Positions 44,755-53,534 are shown, counted from the stretch's first letter. The stretch: DNA of 58,825 bases from Sphingobacteriales bacterium 16-39-50 (GCA_002257025.1 NCHA01000016.1:1-58825), one strand, 5' to 3'. Notes: generated by a model from the sequence alone, not told the origin. Numbers and translations are program-made.

Positions 44755-44789
44755 CACTCCCTATTTCCCATTCCCTATTCCCTATCCCC
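44755..44789. repeat. Heptad repeat array (TATTCCC units)
   Basis: Five 7-bp units in register (CACTCCC, TATTTCC, CATTCCC, ...) lie in the 46-bp gap between the convergent PAP2_C and Ppx/GppA genes, starting 1 bp after the PAP2_C stop. The + strand is pyrimidine-rich. Confidence 0.65.
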
Positions 44790-44799
44790 CTCTACTATT

Positions 44800-45681
44800 T
44801 CAATCCGGAAAATTCTTATCGATCAATAACTGAATTATACCATCAACCAAACCTACCCTCGGTACAAATATCTGTTTTACTCCACCCCATTTCATAACCG
44901 TAAGATAAATCTCTGTGGCGGGAATAATAACATCTGCCCTATCCTGATTCAAACCAAGAACATTAATCCGGTCTTTCAATGAAAATGAATTCAGGTAAGA
45001 ATACAATTCTCTAAGCTTTGTAAAAGTTAATGGCGAACCATCCTTTCCTTCAGCCATCTTAAAAAGTTTATTAATATTTCCTCCGGTTCCAATACCCGAA
45101 AGATTTTTATATGACTGGGCCACATTCTTTACCCAATCCTTCATTTCAGCCCAGGTTTCATCTTTATCCTGGTTATCAAGTATCCTGATACCGCCCAGAT
45201 TGAATGAACGGGAAGAAATTAATTCTCCATTGCTGAAAACTGACAGTTCAGTACTGCCTCCACCAACGTCGATGTACAAGTAATTCTTCTTCCGGTCGAG
45301 ACTTTGTTCAATGTGGCTTGCATAAATAATATTGGCTTCCCTTTGCCCTTCCACAATTTCAAGGTCTAATCCTGCCTCTGCCTTAATTTTTGCCACAAGT
45401 GAAGAACCATTCCTTGCCTCACGCATTGCAGATGTTGCGCAAGCCATATAATCACTAACCTTGTAAACATCGATCAGATTACGAAATGCGACCATAGTCT
45501 TAATGAGCTCTTCGGTTTTATTTGGAGATATTAACTTATCCAGAAAAGCATCATCACCAAGCCGCAAAGGGACTCTTATCAGCGTATTCTTTTTAAAAGA
45601 AACAGTCTTGTTGTTTTGTATTACGTCAGCAATTAACAGTCTGACAGCATTCGAACCGATATCTATGGCAGCGTATCTCAA
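44800..45681 (-). CDS. Ppx/GppA-family exopolyphosphatase
   Basis: A 293-residue phosphatase of the sugar-kinase/Hsp70 fold, which removes phosphate from polyphosphate or from pppGpp. YAAIDIGSNAVRLLI (phosphate 1), the DVGGGSTELSVF loop and GIGTGGNINKL are the family motifs. Only the catalytic domains are present; the C-terminal HD-like part of long Ppx is missing. Starts with TTG at 45681, 4 bp after the ppk1 stop, so the two form an operon. Confidence 0.92.
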   Translation of the reverse strand: MRYAAIDIGSNAVRLLIADVIQNNKTVSFKKNTLIRVPLRLGDDAFLDKLISPNKTEELIKTMVAFRNLIDVYKVSDYMACATSAMREARNGSSLVAKIKAEAGLDLEIVEGQREANIIYASHIEQSLDRKKNYLYIDVGGGSTELSVFSNGELISSRSFNLGGIRILDNQDKDETWAEMKDWVKNVAQSYKNLSGIGTGGNINKLFKMAEGKDGSPLTFTKLRELYSYLNSFSLKDRINVLGLNQDRADVIIPATEIYLTVMKWGGVKQIFVPRVGLVDGIIQLLIDKNFPD

Positions 45682-45685
45682 AGTA

Positions 45686-47746
45686 TTATTTTTTATATTT
45701 TAAATAGGTATATATGTCAGTCTGAGCACGACTAAGGACCTTTGTCCCGGTCTTCCGATAACGATTATTATTCAGCTCATTAATTTCTCTCGCCTTTGTA
45801 TTATCCTTCAGCTGAATATTAATAATATCCAGAATTTCAGATCTTATCTCCGCATCCAGTATCGGGAAACCTACTTCTACCCGATGGTCCAGATTTCTTG
45901 CCATCATATCAGCCGAAGATAGATAAACATTTTGTCGCCCGGCATCTCCAAATATCCAAACCCGGGCATGCTCAAGATAACGATCTATTATGCTAATCAC
46001 TTCAATATTTTCACTAAATCCTGCAATTCCCGGCACCAGGCAACACATACCGCGAATGATTAGCTTAATTTTAACACCTGCATTACTGGCCTCATATAAT
46101 TTCTCAATTATAGCAACATCAGTTAAACTATTCATTTTAAGTATTATACTGGCATTCTTACCCGTTTTTGCAGTTTTTATCTCTTTATTAATCAGTGAGT
46201 TTATTTTTTGCCTGCTTTGAAGTGGAGAAACGATCAAATGCTTATAAGCACTATGAAAAACCTGCTTTTGAAGTCCGTCAAAGAATGTCACCAATTCGGA
46301 AGTAATTAAAGGATTAGCAGTAAATAAGCTATGATCGCAATAAAGTTTTGCTGTCTTTTCATTATAATTCCCCGTTGCCAGATTTGCATAATATCTGTCT
46401 TTCCCCTTTTCTGTCCGTCTTATCAAACAAATTTTTGAATGAACTTTATAGTCGGGCATTCCATAATTAACAACTACCCCCTCTTCTTCCAGCCTGTTTG
46501 TCCAGTAAATATTGGCTTGCTCATCAAACCTTGCTTTGAGTTCCAGCATACAGCTCACTTTTTTGCCATTCTTAGCAGCATTAATCAGAGCATGAATAAT
46601 TCTGGAATTTTCGGCCAAACGATACAGTGTAATTTGAATCTCTCTAACCTTTGGATCAATAGCGGCTTCCCTGAGGAAATGTATAATGTAATCAAAGGAC
46701 TGATAGGGTAAATTAATCAGATAATCTTTTCTGGAAATCTGTGCAAAGATACTACTTACAGTAGAAAGCTCATTGACAGGTAGTGGCGCCAATTTAGGGT
46801 ATTCCAATTCAGGCCTTCCTACATTCGGAAAGCTTATAAAATCCTTAAAATTATGGTACCGGTTGCCGGGAATAAGTCCATCGGCAGTTAAATCTAATTC
46901 AGCTACCAGATAAGTGAGCATATCCAGAGGCATATCAGTATCATACAATAAGCGCATAGGTTTACCCTTTCCTCTTTTCAGGAGGCTTTTGGAGAGTGCA
47001 TCAATAAATTTTTCACTAACATGTATATCAAGATCCAATTCAGCATCCCTGGTTAACTGAACGGAATAAGCCTCAATACTATCGTATTCAAAAATGAAGA
47101 AAATATCATCAAGACAGTATCTGACAATATCATCAATCAATGTGATGAATTTAAGATTATTCGTTTCCGGAAGTACAATAAAACGACCTGAAACATCAGT
47201 TGGAATTTCAATCAGAGCAAATCTGCTTTTCTCATTATTCTTTGTCTGAACCAGCCTTACAAAAAGATAGATTGCCCGATCTTTGAGTTCAGGAAATGGT
47301 TCATTTTTATTGATCATTACCGGCACTAGTGTTGATAGAATTTTCTCCCTGAAATATTCTCTCACAAATGAACCACGTGTAACATTCAACTGAGTTTCAT
47401 TAATTAAAAAGATCCTTTCCCGTTCCAGCTCCTTTACTATGACATCTTCGTATAAATGATTGAATTTTCGTTCTTGTCTGACAACTATATTTTTGATCTG
47501 GTTTAATATTTTCCGGGGACTAAAACCCAGTATTGCTTTTGACCTGGTATTCAGATTTGAAAGCCTGTTGAGCGTAGCAACCCTTACCCTGTAAAATTCA
47601 TCAAGATTTGAGGAAAAAATGGCCAGAAAACGAATTCTTTCAACCAGCGGGACTGATTTATCAGCGGCCTCCTGCAGTACACGGTCGTTAAAGTATAACC
47701 AACTGACCTCACGATTTATTAAAGGAATATTCTTAGGCATTGGCAT
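45686..47746 (-). CDS. ppk1: Polyphosphate kinase 1
   Basis: Makes long-chain polyphosphate from ATP. The 686-residue protein begins REVSWLYFNDRVLQEA, has the SNLDEFYRVRVA segment, the phospholipase-D-type HSKICLIRR and DHSLF motifs with the autophosphorylated His, and the SADMMARNLDHRVEVGFPI C-terminus. Nearest starts are ATGs at 47746 and 47740; a GTG at 47764 also is in frame. Its partner for breakdown, the Ppx gene, is directly downstream. Confidence 0.95.
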   Translation of the reverse strand: MPMPKNIPLINREVSWLYFNDRVLQEAADKSVPLVERIRFLAIFSSNLDEFYRVRVATLNRLSNLNTRSKAILGFSPRKILNQIKNIVVRQERKFNHLYEDVIVKELERERIFLINETQLNVTRGSFVREYFREKILSTLVPVMINKNEPFPELKDRAIYLFVRLVQTKNNEKSRFALIEIPTDVSGRFIVLPETNNLKFITLIDDIVRYCLDDIFFIFEYDSIEAYSVQLTRDAELDLDIHVSEKFIDALSKSLLKRGKGKPMRLLYDTDMPLDMLTYLVAELDLTADGLIPGNRYHNFKDFISFPNVGRPELEYPKLAPLPVNELSTVSSIFAQISRKDYLINLPYQSFDYIIHFLREAAIDPKVREIQITLYRLAENSRIIHALINAAKNGKKVSCMLELKARFDEQANIYWTNRLEEEGVVVNYGMPDYKVHSKICLIRRTEKGKDRYYANLATGNYNEKTAKLYCDHSLFTANPLITSELVTFFDGLQKQVFHSAYKHLIVSPLQSRQKINSLINKEIKTAKTGKNASIILKMNSLTDVAIIEKLYEASNAGVKIKLIIRGMCCLVPGIAGFSENIEVISIIDRYLEHARVWIFGDAGRQNVYLSSADMMARNLDHRVEVGFPILDAEIRSEILDIINIQLKDNTKAREINELNNNRYRKTGTKVLSRAQTDIYTYLKYKK

Positions 47747-47813
47747 AAATAAACAATCCCGCACCTGTGGACGGGACTGTAAAATTCAAAAATTAATATT
47801 AACAAAACATTAA

Positions 47814-47839
47814 ATTCACGTTAAGTGTGAAACGTGAAT
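47814..47839 (-). terminator. 9-bp hairpin after the histone-like gene
   Basis: ATTCACGTT (47814-47822) and AACGTGAAT (47831-47839) form a perfect stem with an 8-nt loop, 9 bp after the stop of the histone-like gene on the minus strand, then a T-rich stretch. It separates that gene from ppk1. Confidence 0.55.
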
Positions 47840-47848
47840 CGCATTCAT

Positions 47849-48475
47849 CTAAATTTTTTCAGTTGAAGGAGCACTTGAAGATTCTTCTGATTTGGCAGAA
47901 GAAGCAGTTGTCGAAACAGCTTTAGAAGCTGGCTTTCTGCTTCTGGATGCTGTTGGTTTTGCTTTTACTGGTGCCTCTTTACTTACTATGGGCTTAACTG
48001 GCGCTGCTTTAGGGGCAGACGCTGCTATTGTACTCTTTTTTACTCTCACACTCGGTTTGCTTGCAGCTGACTTTGCCGAACCTGCACCAGAAGTTACAAG
48101 ACTTGGAGCCTTCGCTTTTACAGCAGCCTTGCTAACACGGGCAACAACCTTTTCAGCTTTCTTAACTGCAGAAACCACAGATTTACCTGCAGAAGTACTT
48201 GCCTTGCTGATACTTTTTGGTTTTATGCTTTTGGCCTTACTTTCCAGTTTATCCTCAACTGCATTCTTAACATCATTATATTTAGAAGCAAGCTTCTTAG
48301 CCAATGCTTTACTGGTTTTTTTAATCTCTTTGGAAAATTTTTCTGCATCATGTCCAAGGCTCTTCATTGCTTCAAAGAATTTATCAGAAATAGTTGTTTC
48401 CAATTCCTTTTTAACAACCCGTTTTGTTTTCTTTTTTACATCCTTTACAGATGTTTTTACTTTATTTGCTTTCAT
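47849..48475 (-). CDS. Histone H1-like lysine/alanine-rich protein
   Basis: A 208-residue, highly basic, low-complexity protein. Residues 1-85 include helical KKLASKYNDVKNAVEDKLESKAK-type stretches; the rest is Lys/Ala/Ser/Pro-rich with SKAA, KPTASRS and similar runs like the tails of eukaryotic H1 and bacterial Hc1/HCT proteins. It probably binds and compacts DNA. Lysine-rich tails of this type are also good polyphosphate binders, which is noted because ppk1 lies next. Confidence 0.82.
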   Translation of the reverse strand: MKANKVKTSVKDVKKKTKRVVKKELETTISDKFFEAMKSLGHDAEKFSKEIKKTSKALAKKLASKYNDVKNAVEDKLESKAKSIKPKSISKASTSAGKSVVSAVKKAEKVVARVSKAAVKAKAPSLVTSGAGSAKSAASKPSVRVKKSTIAASAPKAAPVKPIVSKEAPVKAKPTASRSRKPASKAVSTTASSAKSEESSSAPSTEKI

Positions 48476-48558
48476 AATTATTCTTTTAGAGAAATGTAAC
48501 CTTTAAATGCAATATTTAAAGATATTAACAAAATTTGATTTACCATAGTATAATAATT

Positions 48559-49050
48559 ATGCCAACATTTGACATCGTAAGTAAGATCGACGGACAAACC
48601 CTCGATAATGCAATCAATACAGCAAAAAAAGAAATCCTAAATCGATATGATTTTAACGATTCAAAAAGCAGCGTAGAACTCGATAAAAAGACAAACGAAA
48701 TCACCATTATCACCGAAAATGATATGCGTTTGAAAGCTATTCAGGATGCGATTATATCCAGGATGGTAAAACATAACCTTGATCCGGGCAGCATGGACCT
48801 CGGAAAAGAACAATATGCATCAGGCAATATGCTCCGGAAAGAAATTAAAATTAAGGAAGGAATCGATAAGGAAGCAGCAAAAAAAATCGTAAAAAAAATA
48901 AAAGACAGCGGACTAAAAGTTCAGGCCTCGATTATGGATGATCAGGTTAGAGTTCAGGCCAAGAAAATAGATGATTTGCAAGCTGTAATTGCCCTTTGCC
49001 GAAGCGATGATTTTGGACAGCCGCTTCAGTATATTAATATGAGAAACTAG
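48559..49050 (+). CDS. yajQ: YajQ-family nucleotide-binding protein
   Basis: A 163-residue two-ferredoxin-fold protein. MPTFDIVSKIDGQTLDNAINTAKKEI and RYDFNDSKSSVELDKKTNEITI are the family signature. Relatives bind c-di-GMP or tRNA/GTP; the ligand here is unknown. The ATG at 48559 fits the conserved start; the frame is open 24 bp farther. Divergent from the histone-like gene. Confidence 0.93.
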   Translation: MPTFDIVSKIDGQTLDNAINTAKKEILNRYDFNDSKSSVELDKKTNEITIITENDMRLKAIQDAIISRMVKHNLDPGSMDLGKEQYASGNMLRKEIKIKEGIDKEAAKKIVKKIKDSGLKVQASIMDDQVRVQAKKIDDLQAVIALCRSDDFGQPLQYINMRN

Positions 49051-49131
49051 GGTTTAATTGACAGTTGACAATGGACAGTTGACAATGGACAATTATCAAC
49101 TGTCAACTGTCCACTATCAATTAATTAAACC
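49051..49131. repeat. Ten-unit heptad repeat array folding into a long hairpin
   Basis: Ten units of 7 bp in register at 49058-49127 (TTGACAG, TTGACAA, TGGACAG, ...). The halves pair: 49072-49084 with 49101-49113 (13 bp perfect) and the outer GGTTTAATT (49051-49059) with AATTAAACC (49123-49131). It begins right after the yajQ stop and contains the TAA stop of the convergent gene (49125-49127), so it is a likely 3' end for both. Confidence 0.75.
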
Positions 49132-50435
49132 GTCTTCACATCTTTCTCATCATAATCATCAATATCCATGATGTAGCCGTTCTGTATCAGAAATTCGAAC
49201 AAATGTTTTGACTCTTTTGATACTGGCATGTTGCGTGTGGTTATAATCTGTTTGTTTTTCTTGTCAAGGTAAGGATAGGCATACAGCCTTACGTTCTTAC
49301 TGAACAGATCACTTATATAAGCTAATAGTTCGTCTGTATAATTTTCGCCGTAATTTTCAGAGTTAAATATATTTTTCAGGTTTGCAATATTGGTTGATAT
49401 ACCAACACTTTTGGGGCTGCACCGTGAAAGGTATTGTGCCAGTTTATGATTTCGCGCAAAGTCAGAAACAATTACATAATTCCCTGTAGCACAAAGCTCT
49501 TCAGCACGTTTTGCAAATTTCTCAAGTTCCTCATTACTTAGTTCTGATTTATCTTCAAGAAAATTGGTCATTAAAACCTCAATCATAACAATTATATTCC
49601 TGTCGTTTACCTTTTGAGTGCGCTTAAATTGCTCAACTGCCTTATTAAATAAATCGAAGTTTGGCGTGGATTTCTGACCAAATTTTGTCCGAAGGATCAT
49701 CACATCCTTTTTATACAACACATCTTTAGATTGACGTGCATGACCCTTTTTATCAAAAATCGCTGCCCCTGAAAAGCCTTTGGCTATCAGATATAGGTTA
49801 ACCAGCCGGTCGTTTGCATTTTTGAATTCCGGACCACTCAGACTGATCAGATCAATTTCTACGGAGCCTACTGCCAAATTATCAACCAGTGACTCGATCA
49901 TCGACTGTACATCATCATGATAATAATATGCAGCATAAACCAGGTTAACCCCTAATATTCCCAAAACATTCTGCTGAAGATTTGAATCACTGTCCAGAAG
50001 TCTGACATGAAAAACAATATCATTAGGCTCGCCTCCCGGGCTCAGTTGAAACCTGATACCCAGCCAACCATGAGGATCATTGGTTTTATTAAAGTTGAGG
50101 GTTGTTACAGTATCCGCAAAAGCGAAAAAAGCTTTTCCGGCATATTTTGGCCCACAGAGGCGTTCAGATAAAAGCCCGAACTCATGCTGTATCATTTTAT
50201 CAAGCCTTGATTCAGAAACATAGCGGCCGGATTCCTCTTCCCCGTAAATGGAATTACTAAAGACCATATCATAAGCCGACATAGTCTTTGCAATCGTTCC
50301 TGAAGCAGCTCCGGCAGTGAAAAAATTTCTTGCGACTTCCTGACCTGCTCCAATCTCGGCAAAAGTTCCGTAAATAGATTCATCCAAATTGATCTTTAAG
50401 GCTTTTCGCTTATTCTCTAAAATTTCTCTCAACAT
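49125..50435 (-). CDS. Conserved protein of unknown function, Bacteroidota-wide type
   Basis: A 436-residue soluble protein that I recognise as a widely conserved family but without a known function. Landmarks are the N-terminal ALKINLDESIYGTFAEIGAGQEVARNFF, GTIAKTMSAYDMVFSNSIYG, FFAFADTVTTLNF, GWLGIRFQLSPGGEPNDIVFHVRLLD and GILGVNLVYAAYYY. Database labels for it (e.g. nicotinate-nucleotide adenylyltransferase) are not backed by an HxGH-type nucleotidyltransferase motif that I can see. No signal peptide, no membrane segment. It stands alone between terminators. Confidence 0.75.
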   Translation of the reverse strand: MLREILENKRKALKINLDESIYGTFAEIGAGQEVARNFFTAGAASGTIAKTMSAYDMVFSNSIYGEEESGRYVSESRLDKMIQHEFGLLSERLCGPKYAGKAFFAFADTVTTLNFNKTNDPHGWLGIRFQLSPGGEPNDIVFHVRLLDSDSNLQQNVLGILGVNLVYAAYYYHDDVQSMIESLVDNLAVGSVEIDLISLSGPEFKNANDRLVNLYLIAKGFSGAAIFDKKGHARQSKDVLYKKDVMILRTKFGQKSTPNFDLFNKAVEQFKRTQKVNDRNIIVMIEVLMTNFLEDKSELSNEELEKFAKRAEELCATGNYVIVSDFARNHKLAQYLSRCSPKSVGISTNIANLKNIFNSENYGENYTDELLAYISDLFSKNVRLYAYPYLDKKNKQIITTRNMPVSKESKHLFEFLIQNGYIMDIDDYDEKDVKTV

Positions 50436-50479
50436 GCGGCGAAATTACGATTTTGCAGCTTATGCCGCAATTTAAATAG

Positions 50480-50509
50480 AAAAGGCAGACGGTATTCCGC
50501 CTGCCTTTT
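50480..50509 (-). terminator. Terminator of hsp20
   Basis: A 13-bp stem with one mismatch (50480-50492 with 50497-50509), closed by TATT, and A/T-rich on both flanks, lies 22 bp past the hsp20 stop on the minus strand. Confidence 0.75.
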
Positions 50510-50530
50510 AAAACGAGTTTTGGATCAGAA

Positions 50531-50980
50531 TTAGCTGACTGCTATCTCTCTAGAGAGGATCTTTGCTTCTTCCTTCTTTGCTACACTGATAAACAAAATA
50601 CCATCTTTATATTCTGCAGTAATCTTAGCGTGATCTGCAGTCTCAGGTAATGTAAACGTTCTCATAAAAGATGAATAGTTATACTCAATTCTGTTGTATT
50701 TCTTTGCTGTATCCGATTCTGTATTCTCTTCCTTCCTTTCTGCAGATACAGTCAAGAGATTCTGCTCCAGATTGATCTTAAAATCTTCTTTCTTAAGCCC
50801 TGGCGCAGCTAATTCAATATGAAATTCATTCTCGTTTTCAGCTATGTTAACAGCCGGATTACGATTTAAGGTACTTTTAGATAAAAAGGGATCGGCATTG
50901 AAAAACGATTCAAAAACATCGTTATAAGCCGGTTTAAATACTTTGTTTGTGTTTCCGTTTGCAAATTTTACAAGTGCCAT
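50531..50980 (-). CDS. Small heat-shock protein, Hsp20/alpha-crystallin family
   Basis: A 149-residue ATP-independent chaperone that holds unfolding proteins. The alpha-crystallin domain is at about 42-140, with PAVNIAENENEFHIELAAPGLKKEDFKINL, LLTVSAER and the C-terminal AEYKDGILFISVAK segment. The start is fixed by an unusually strong Shine-Dalgarno 7 nt upstream. A stress-inducible, strongly translated gene is expected, but no CIRCE or other operator was found. Confidence 0.95.
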   Translation of the reverse strand: MALVKFANGNTNKVFKPAYNDVFESFFNADPFLSKSTLNRNPAVNIAENENEFHIELAAPGLKKEDFKINLEQNLLTVSAERKEENTESDTAKKYNRIEYNYSSFMRTFTLPETADHAKITAEYKDGILFISVAKKEEAKILSREIAVS

Positions 50981-50987
50981 TTTGATA

Positions 50988-50994
50988 TCCTCCT
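50988..50994 (-). promoter_or_regulatory. Strong Shine-Dalgarno AGGAGGA before hsp20
   Basis: The complement of 50988-50994 reads AGGAGGA, 7 nt from the ATG at 50978-50980. It pairs almost perfectly with the anti-SD. I saw no comparable site before the other start codons I inspected in the window. Confidence 0.8.
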
Positions 50995-51126
50995 AAATTT
51001 TTAATTAGTTATTTCAAACTATTCGACAATGTGTATACCATTTTGCATATTGCACAAAAACAAGTCAAAATAAAGGACAAACTGGCAGTAAGATTTATTT
51101 TTTACCGACATAATGACAAAATTCGC

Positions 51127-51549
51127 ATGAAAGGATATCATTTCAAGACTCAGATTCCCATTCGTTTTGCCGACATAGATGCCTTAGGCCATGTAAATAA
51201 CGCTATATATCTTACCTATTTTGAGATAGCACGATCGGCTTACTGGGCTGAAGTTATTGAATGGGACTGGAAATCACTCGGAATCATAATCAGAAAATCA
51301 GTTGTTGATTATCTTAAACCAATAACACTTTCTGATAAGGTATACGCTTATGTCAGAACTTCAAAAATTGGCAACAGTAGTTTTGAACTGGAATACGTTC
51401 TTGTAACAAATAATAATGGCATTGAAGAAATATGTACTACCGGACAAACGCTCTGTGTCTCCTTTGATTATGCACTTCAAAAACCTGCCAAAATTCCATC
51501 ACAGCAGCGTATTAAGATGGAAAACAGTATGAAATATAATCTTGACTAA
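51127..51549 (+). CDS. Acyl-CoA thioesterase, 4HBT/YbgC hotdog type
   Basis: A 140-residue hotdog-fold thioesterase that hydrolyses acyl-CoA. IRFADIDALGHVNNAIYLTYFEIARSAYW holds the catalytic Asp and the GHV-N motif. The ATG at 51127 begins the fold; the frame is open 96 bp farther to an ATG whose product would lack family features. Divergent from hsp20. Confidence 0.9.
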   Translation: MKGYHFKTQIPIRFADIDALGHVNNAIYLTYFEIARSAYWAEVIEWDWKSLGIIIRKSVVDYLKPITLSDKVYAYVRTSKIGNSSFELEYVLVTNNNGIEEICTTGQTLCVSFDYALQKPAKIPSQQRIKMENSMKYNLD

Positions 51550-51580
51550 TTATTGTCGGGTATCTGTTTAGCAGGATTAA

Positions 51581-52978
51581 TTAGAATATTTTACCCGGAT
51601 TAAGTATCCCCAATGGATCAAAAACTGATTTAATCCCACGCATCAGGTTAAGATGAACTTCAGAGTATTTTATATTCATATACTCACGCTGCACTGAGCC
51701 TATACCATGTTCGCCGGATATAGTACCTCCAAGGGAGACGGTTAGCATAAAGATCTGTCGTATACCTTCTTTTAATTTTGTATTCCAATCCTCATCAGAC
51801 ATATTACCCTTAATGATATTGATGTGCACATTTCCATCTCCCGCATGTCCATAACAAATAGACTGAAATCCAAATCTTGCTCCAATTTCCTTTATTCCAT
51901 GAATTAATTTAGCTAATTCCGCCCTTGGCACTACCGTATCTTCCTCTTTATAAATGGAATTCGACTTTACAGATAATGGCATAGTGCGTCTCAATCTCCA
52001 TAAAGACTCCTTTTGAGCTGCAGTATCTGCAAAAAGCACATCTGAACAGGAATTACTCTCCAGAACTTCGTTGATCCTTTCACAATCAGACATGAGTACA
52101 TCCAAATTATTACCGTCAACTTCTATCATTAAAAACGCCTGAACATCTTCCTTAAGGTCGAATTGAAAATGATCATATTCTATTACCCATTCAACCGCCC
52201 TGCGTTCCATAAACTCAAGTGTAGAGGGAGTTACTCCTGCACGAAAAATTGCAGAGACTGCTTCACAAGCCTGCTCATTACCCGGAAAAGATGCCAGCAT
52301 AACCAGGTTTTGTGTAGGACGCGAAATTAGTTTTAATACTATTTTGGTTATTATACCGAGTGTGCCCTCCGAACCAATCATTAACTGGGTGAGATTATAG
52401 CCCGAAGCATACTTGAGTGTATTAGCTCCGGTCCAGATTATTTCACCATCAGGAAGAACCACCTCAAGATTCAACACATATTCTCTGATGGTTCCATATT
52501 TTACAACTCTTGGCCCTCCGCTTCCATGGGCAATATTTCCACCAATGAAGCAAGAGCCTTTACTTGAGGGATCTACAGGATATAACAATCCCCTTTCGGC
52601 GACTGCATTCATGAAAACTTCAGTAATTACGCCAGGTTCAAGAGTTGCCTGAAGATTACGCTCATCAATCTCAATGATCTTATCAAACCTCTCCATAGAG
52701 ATCAATAATCCACCCTTAACAGGCAGTGCCCCACCACTTAGTCCCGTACCGGCACCTCGTGGTGTAACAGGAATCATGTACTTATTACATAATTTAAGCA
52801 GCATTGAGATTTGCTCTTTATTATCCGGTCTGACAACAACTTCGGGAACGAAAATCAAATCTTCAGTCTCATCATGGGAATATTTCTCAATTTTATCGTG
52901 ATCTGTAAATACGTTCTCTGCTCCGGTAATTTCAGAGATTTCCTTTAAAATATCCTTGGTGATCTTATTAAAAGACAT
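51581..52978 (-). CDS. FAD-linked oxidase (GlcD/D-lactate dehydrogenase-like)
   Basis: A 465-residue flavoprotein dehydrogenase. Residues about 40-220 form the FAD-binding-4 domain with PVTPRGAGTGLSGGALPV and GSEGTLGIITKIV; the C-terminal oxidase domain has YGHAGDGNVHINI and GTISGEHGIGSVQ. It oxidises a 2-hydroxyacid such as glycolate or D-lactate. The ATG at 52978 is chosen over a TTG at 53002 that would overlap folB. It starts 1 bp after the folB stop, so the two form one operon. Confidence 0.92.
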   Translation of the reverse strand: MSFNKITKDILKEISEITGAENVFTDHDKIEKYSHDETEDLIFVPEVVVRPDNKEQISMLLKLCNKYMIPVTPRGAGTGLSGGALPVKGGLLISMERFDKIIEIDERNLQATLEPGVITEVFMNAVAERGLLYPVDPSSKGSCFIGGNIAHGSGGPRVVKYGTIREYVLNLEVVLPDGEIIWTGANTLKYASGYNLTQLMIGSEGTLGIITKIVLKLISRPTQNLVMLASFPGNEQACEAVSAIFRAGVTPSTLEFMERRAVEWVIEYDHFQFDLKEDVQAFLMIEVDGNNLDVLMSDCERINEVLESNSCSDVLFADTAAQKESLWRLRRTMPLSVKSNSIYKEEDTVVPRAELAKLIHGIKEIGARFGFQSICYGHAGDGNVHINIIKGNMSDEDWNTKLKEGIRQIFMLTVSLGGTISGEHGIGSVQREYMNIKYSEVHLNLMRGIKSVFDPLGILNPGKIF

Positions 52979-52979
52979 A

Positions 52980-53345
52980 TTATCTGCTGAACGAAAGTTC
53001 AATGGTTGAATTATTTATTTCGGCACCCATTGGAGGATGCATTTTGTGGATAGAAATACGAATCATCTGAACAGCAAGAAACTCATGTCTGATCCGCTCT
53101 AGTATGCTATGTGCTACAGTTTCTATTAACTTACGCGGGATTTTCATTTCTTCTGTAGCGATTTGCAATAATCGTTCATAATTAACTGTATTAGCAATAT
53201 CATCGGAACCTGAACTATATACCTCAAGTTCTGTATCAATATCGACAATAAATTCTGTCCCAAGGACCTGCTCTTCCGGATAAAATCCGTGATATGAAAA
53301 AAAACGAACTCCGTTTAAGCTTACCCTTTGTTTGATAATTCCCAT
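52980..53345 (-). CDS. folB: Dihydroneopterin aldolase
   Basis: Splits dihydroneopterin in folate synthesis. The 121-residue protein has VSLNGVRFFSYHGFYPEEQVLGTEFIVDI, TVNYERLLQIATEEM, LIETVAHSILERIRHEF and HKMHPPMGAEINNSTIEL, matching FolB across its whole length. First gene of the operon with the FAD oxidase. Confidence 0.95.
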   Translation of the reverse strand: MGIIKQRVSLNGVRFFSYHGFYPEEQVLGTEFIVDIDTELEVYSSGSDDIANTVNYERLLQIATEEMKIPRKLIETVAHSILERIRHEFLAVQMIRISIHKMHPPMGAEINNSTIELSFSR

Positions 53346-53534
53346 TACACAAAAATAGTTTAATTAAATATACTCATTGGCAGAGCCGATCAATTAATTG
53401 TTCATTTGAATAATTATTCCAATCAAAAAATATTAACTAATTTCATTTGCTCAAATTCATACCTTGTTTAATATTTAACAATATGAATCCGTTCTATCCC
53501 GCATGTGCGGAATAAAAATCAATGAAATAAACCA

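Noticed and set aside
47892..48506. 204-codon open frame antisense to the histone-like gene, hydrophobic translation
   Set aside because: It is the mirror of a Lys/Ala/Ser-rich coding sequence: GCn, AAn and TCn codons give Ala/Leu/Phe-rich antisense frames. No promoter or family match is seen.
5011..49131. CRISPR array candidates among the short repeats
   Set aside because: Units are 7 bp without unique spacers, and no cas genes are present.
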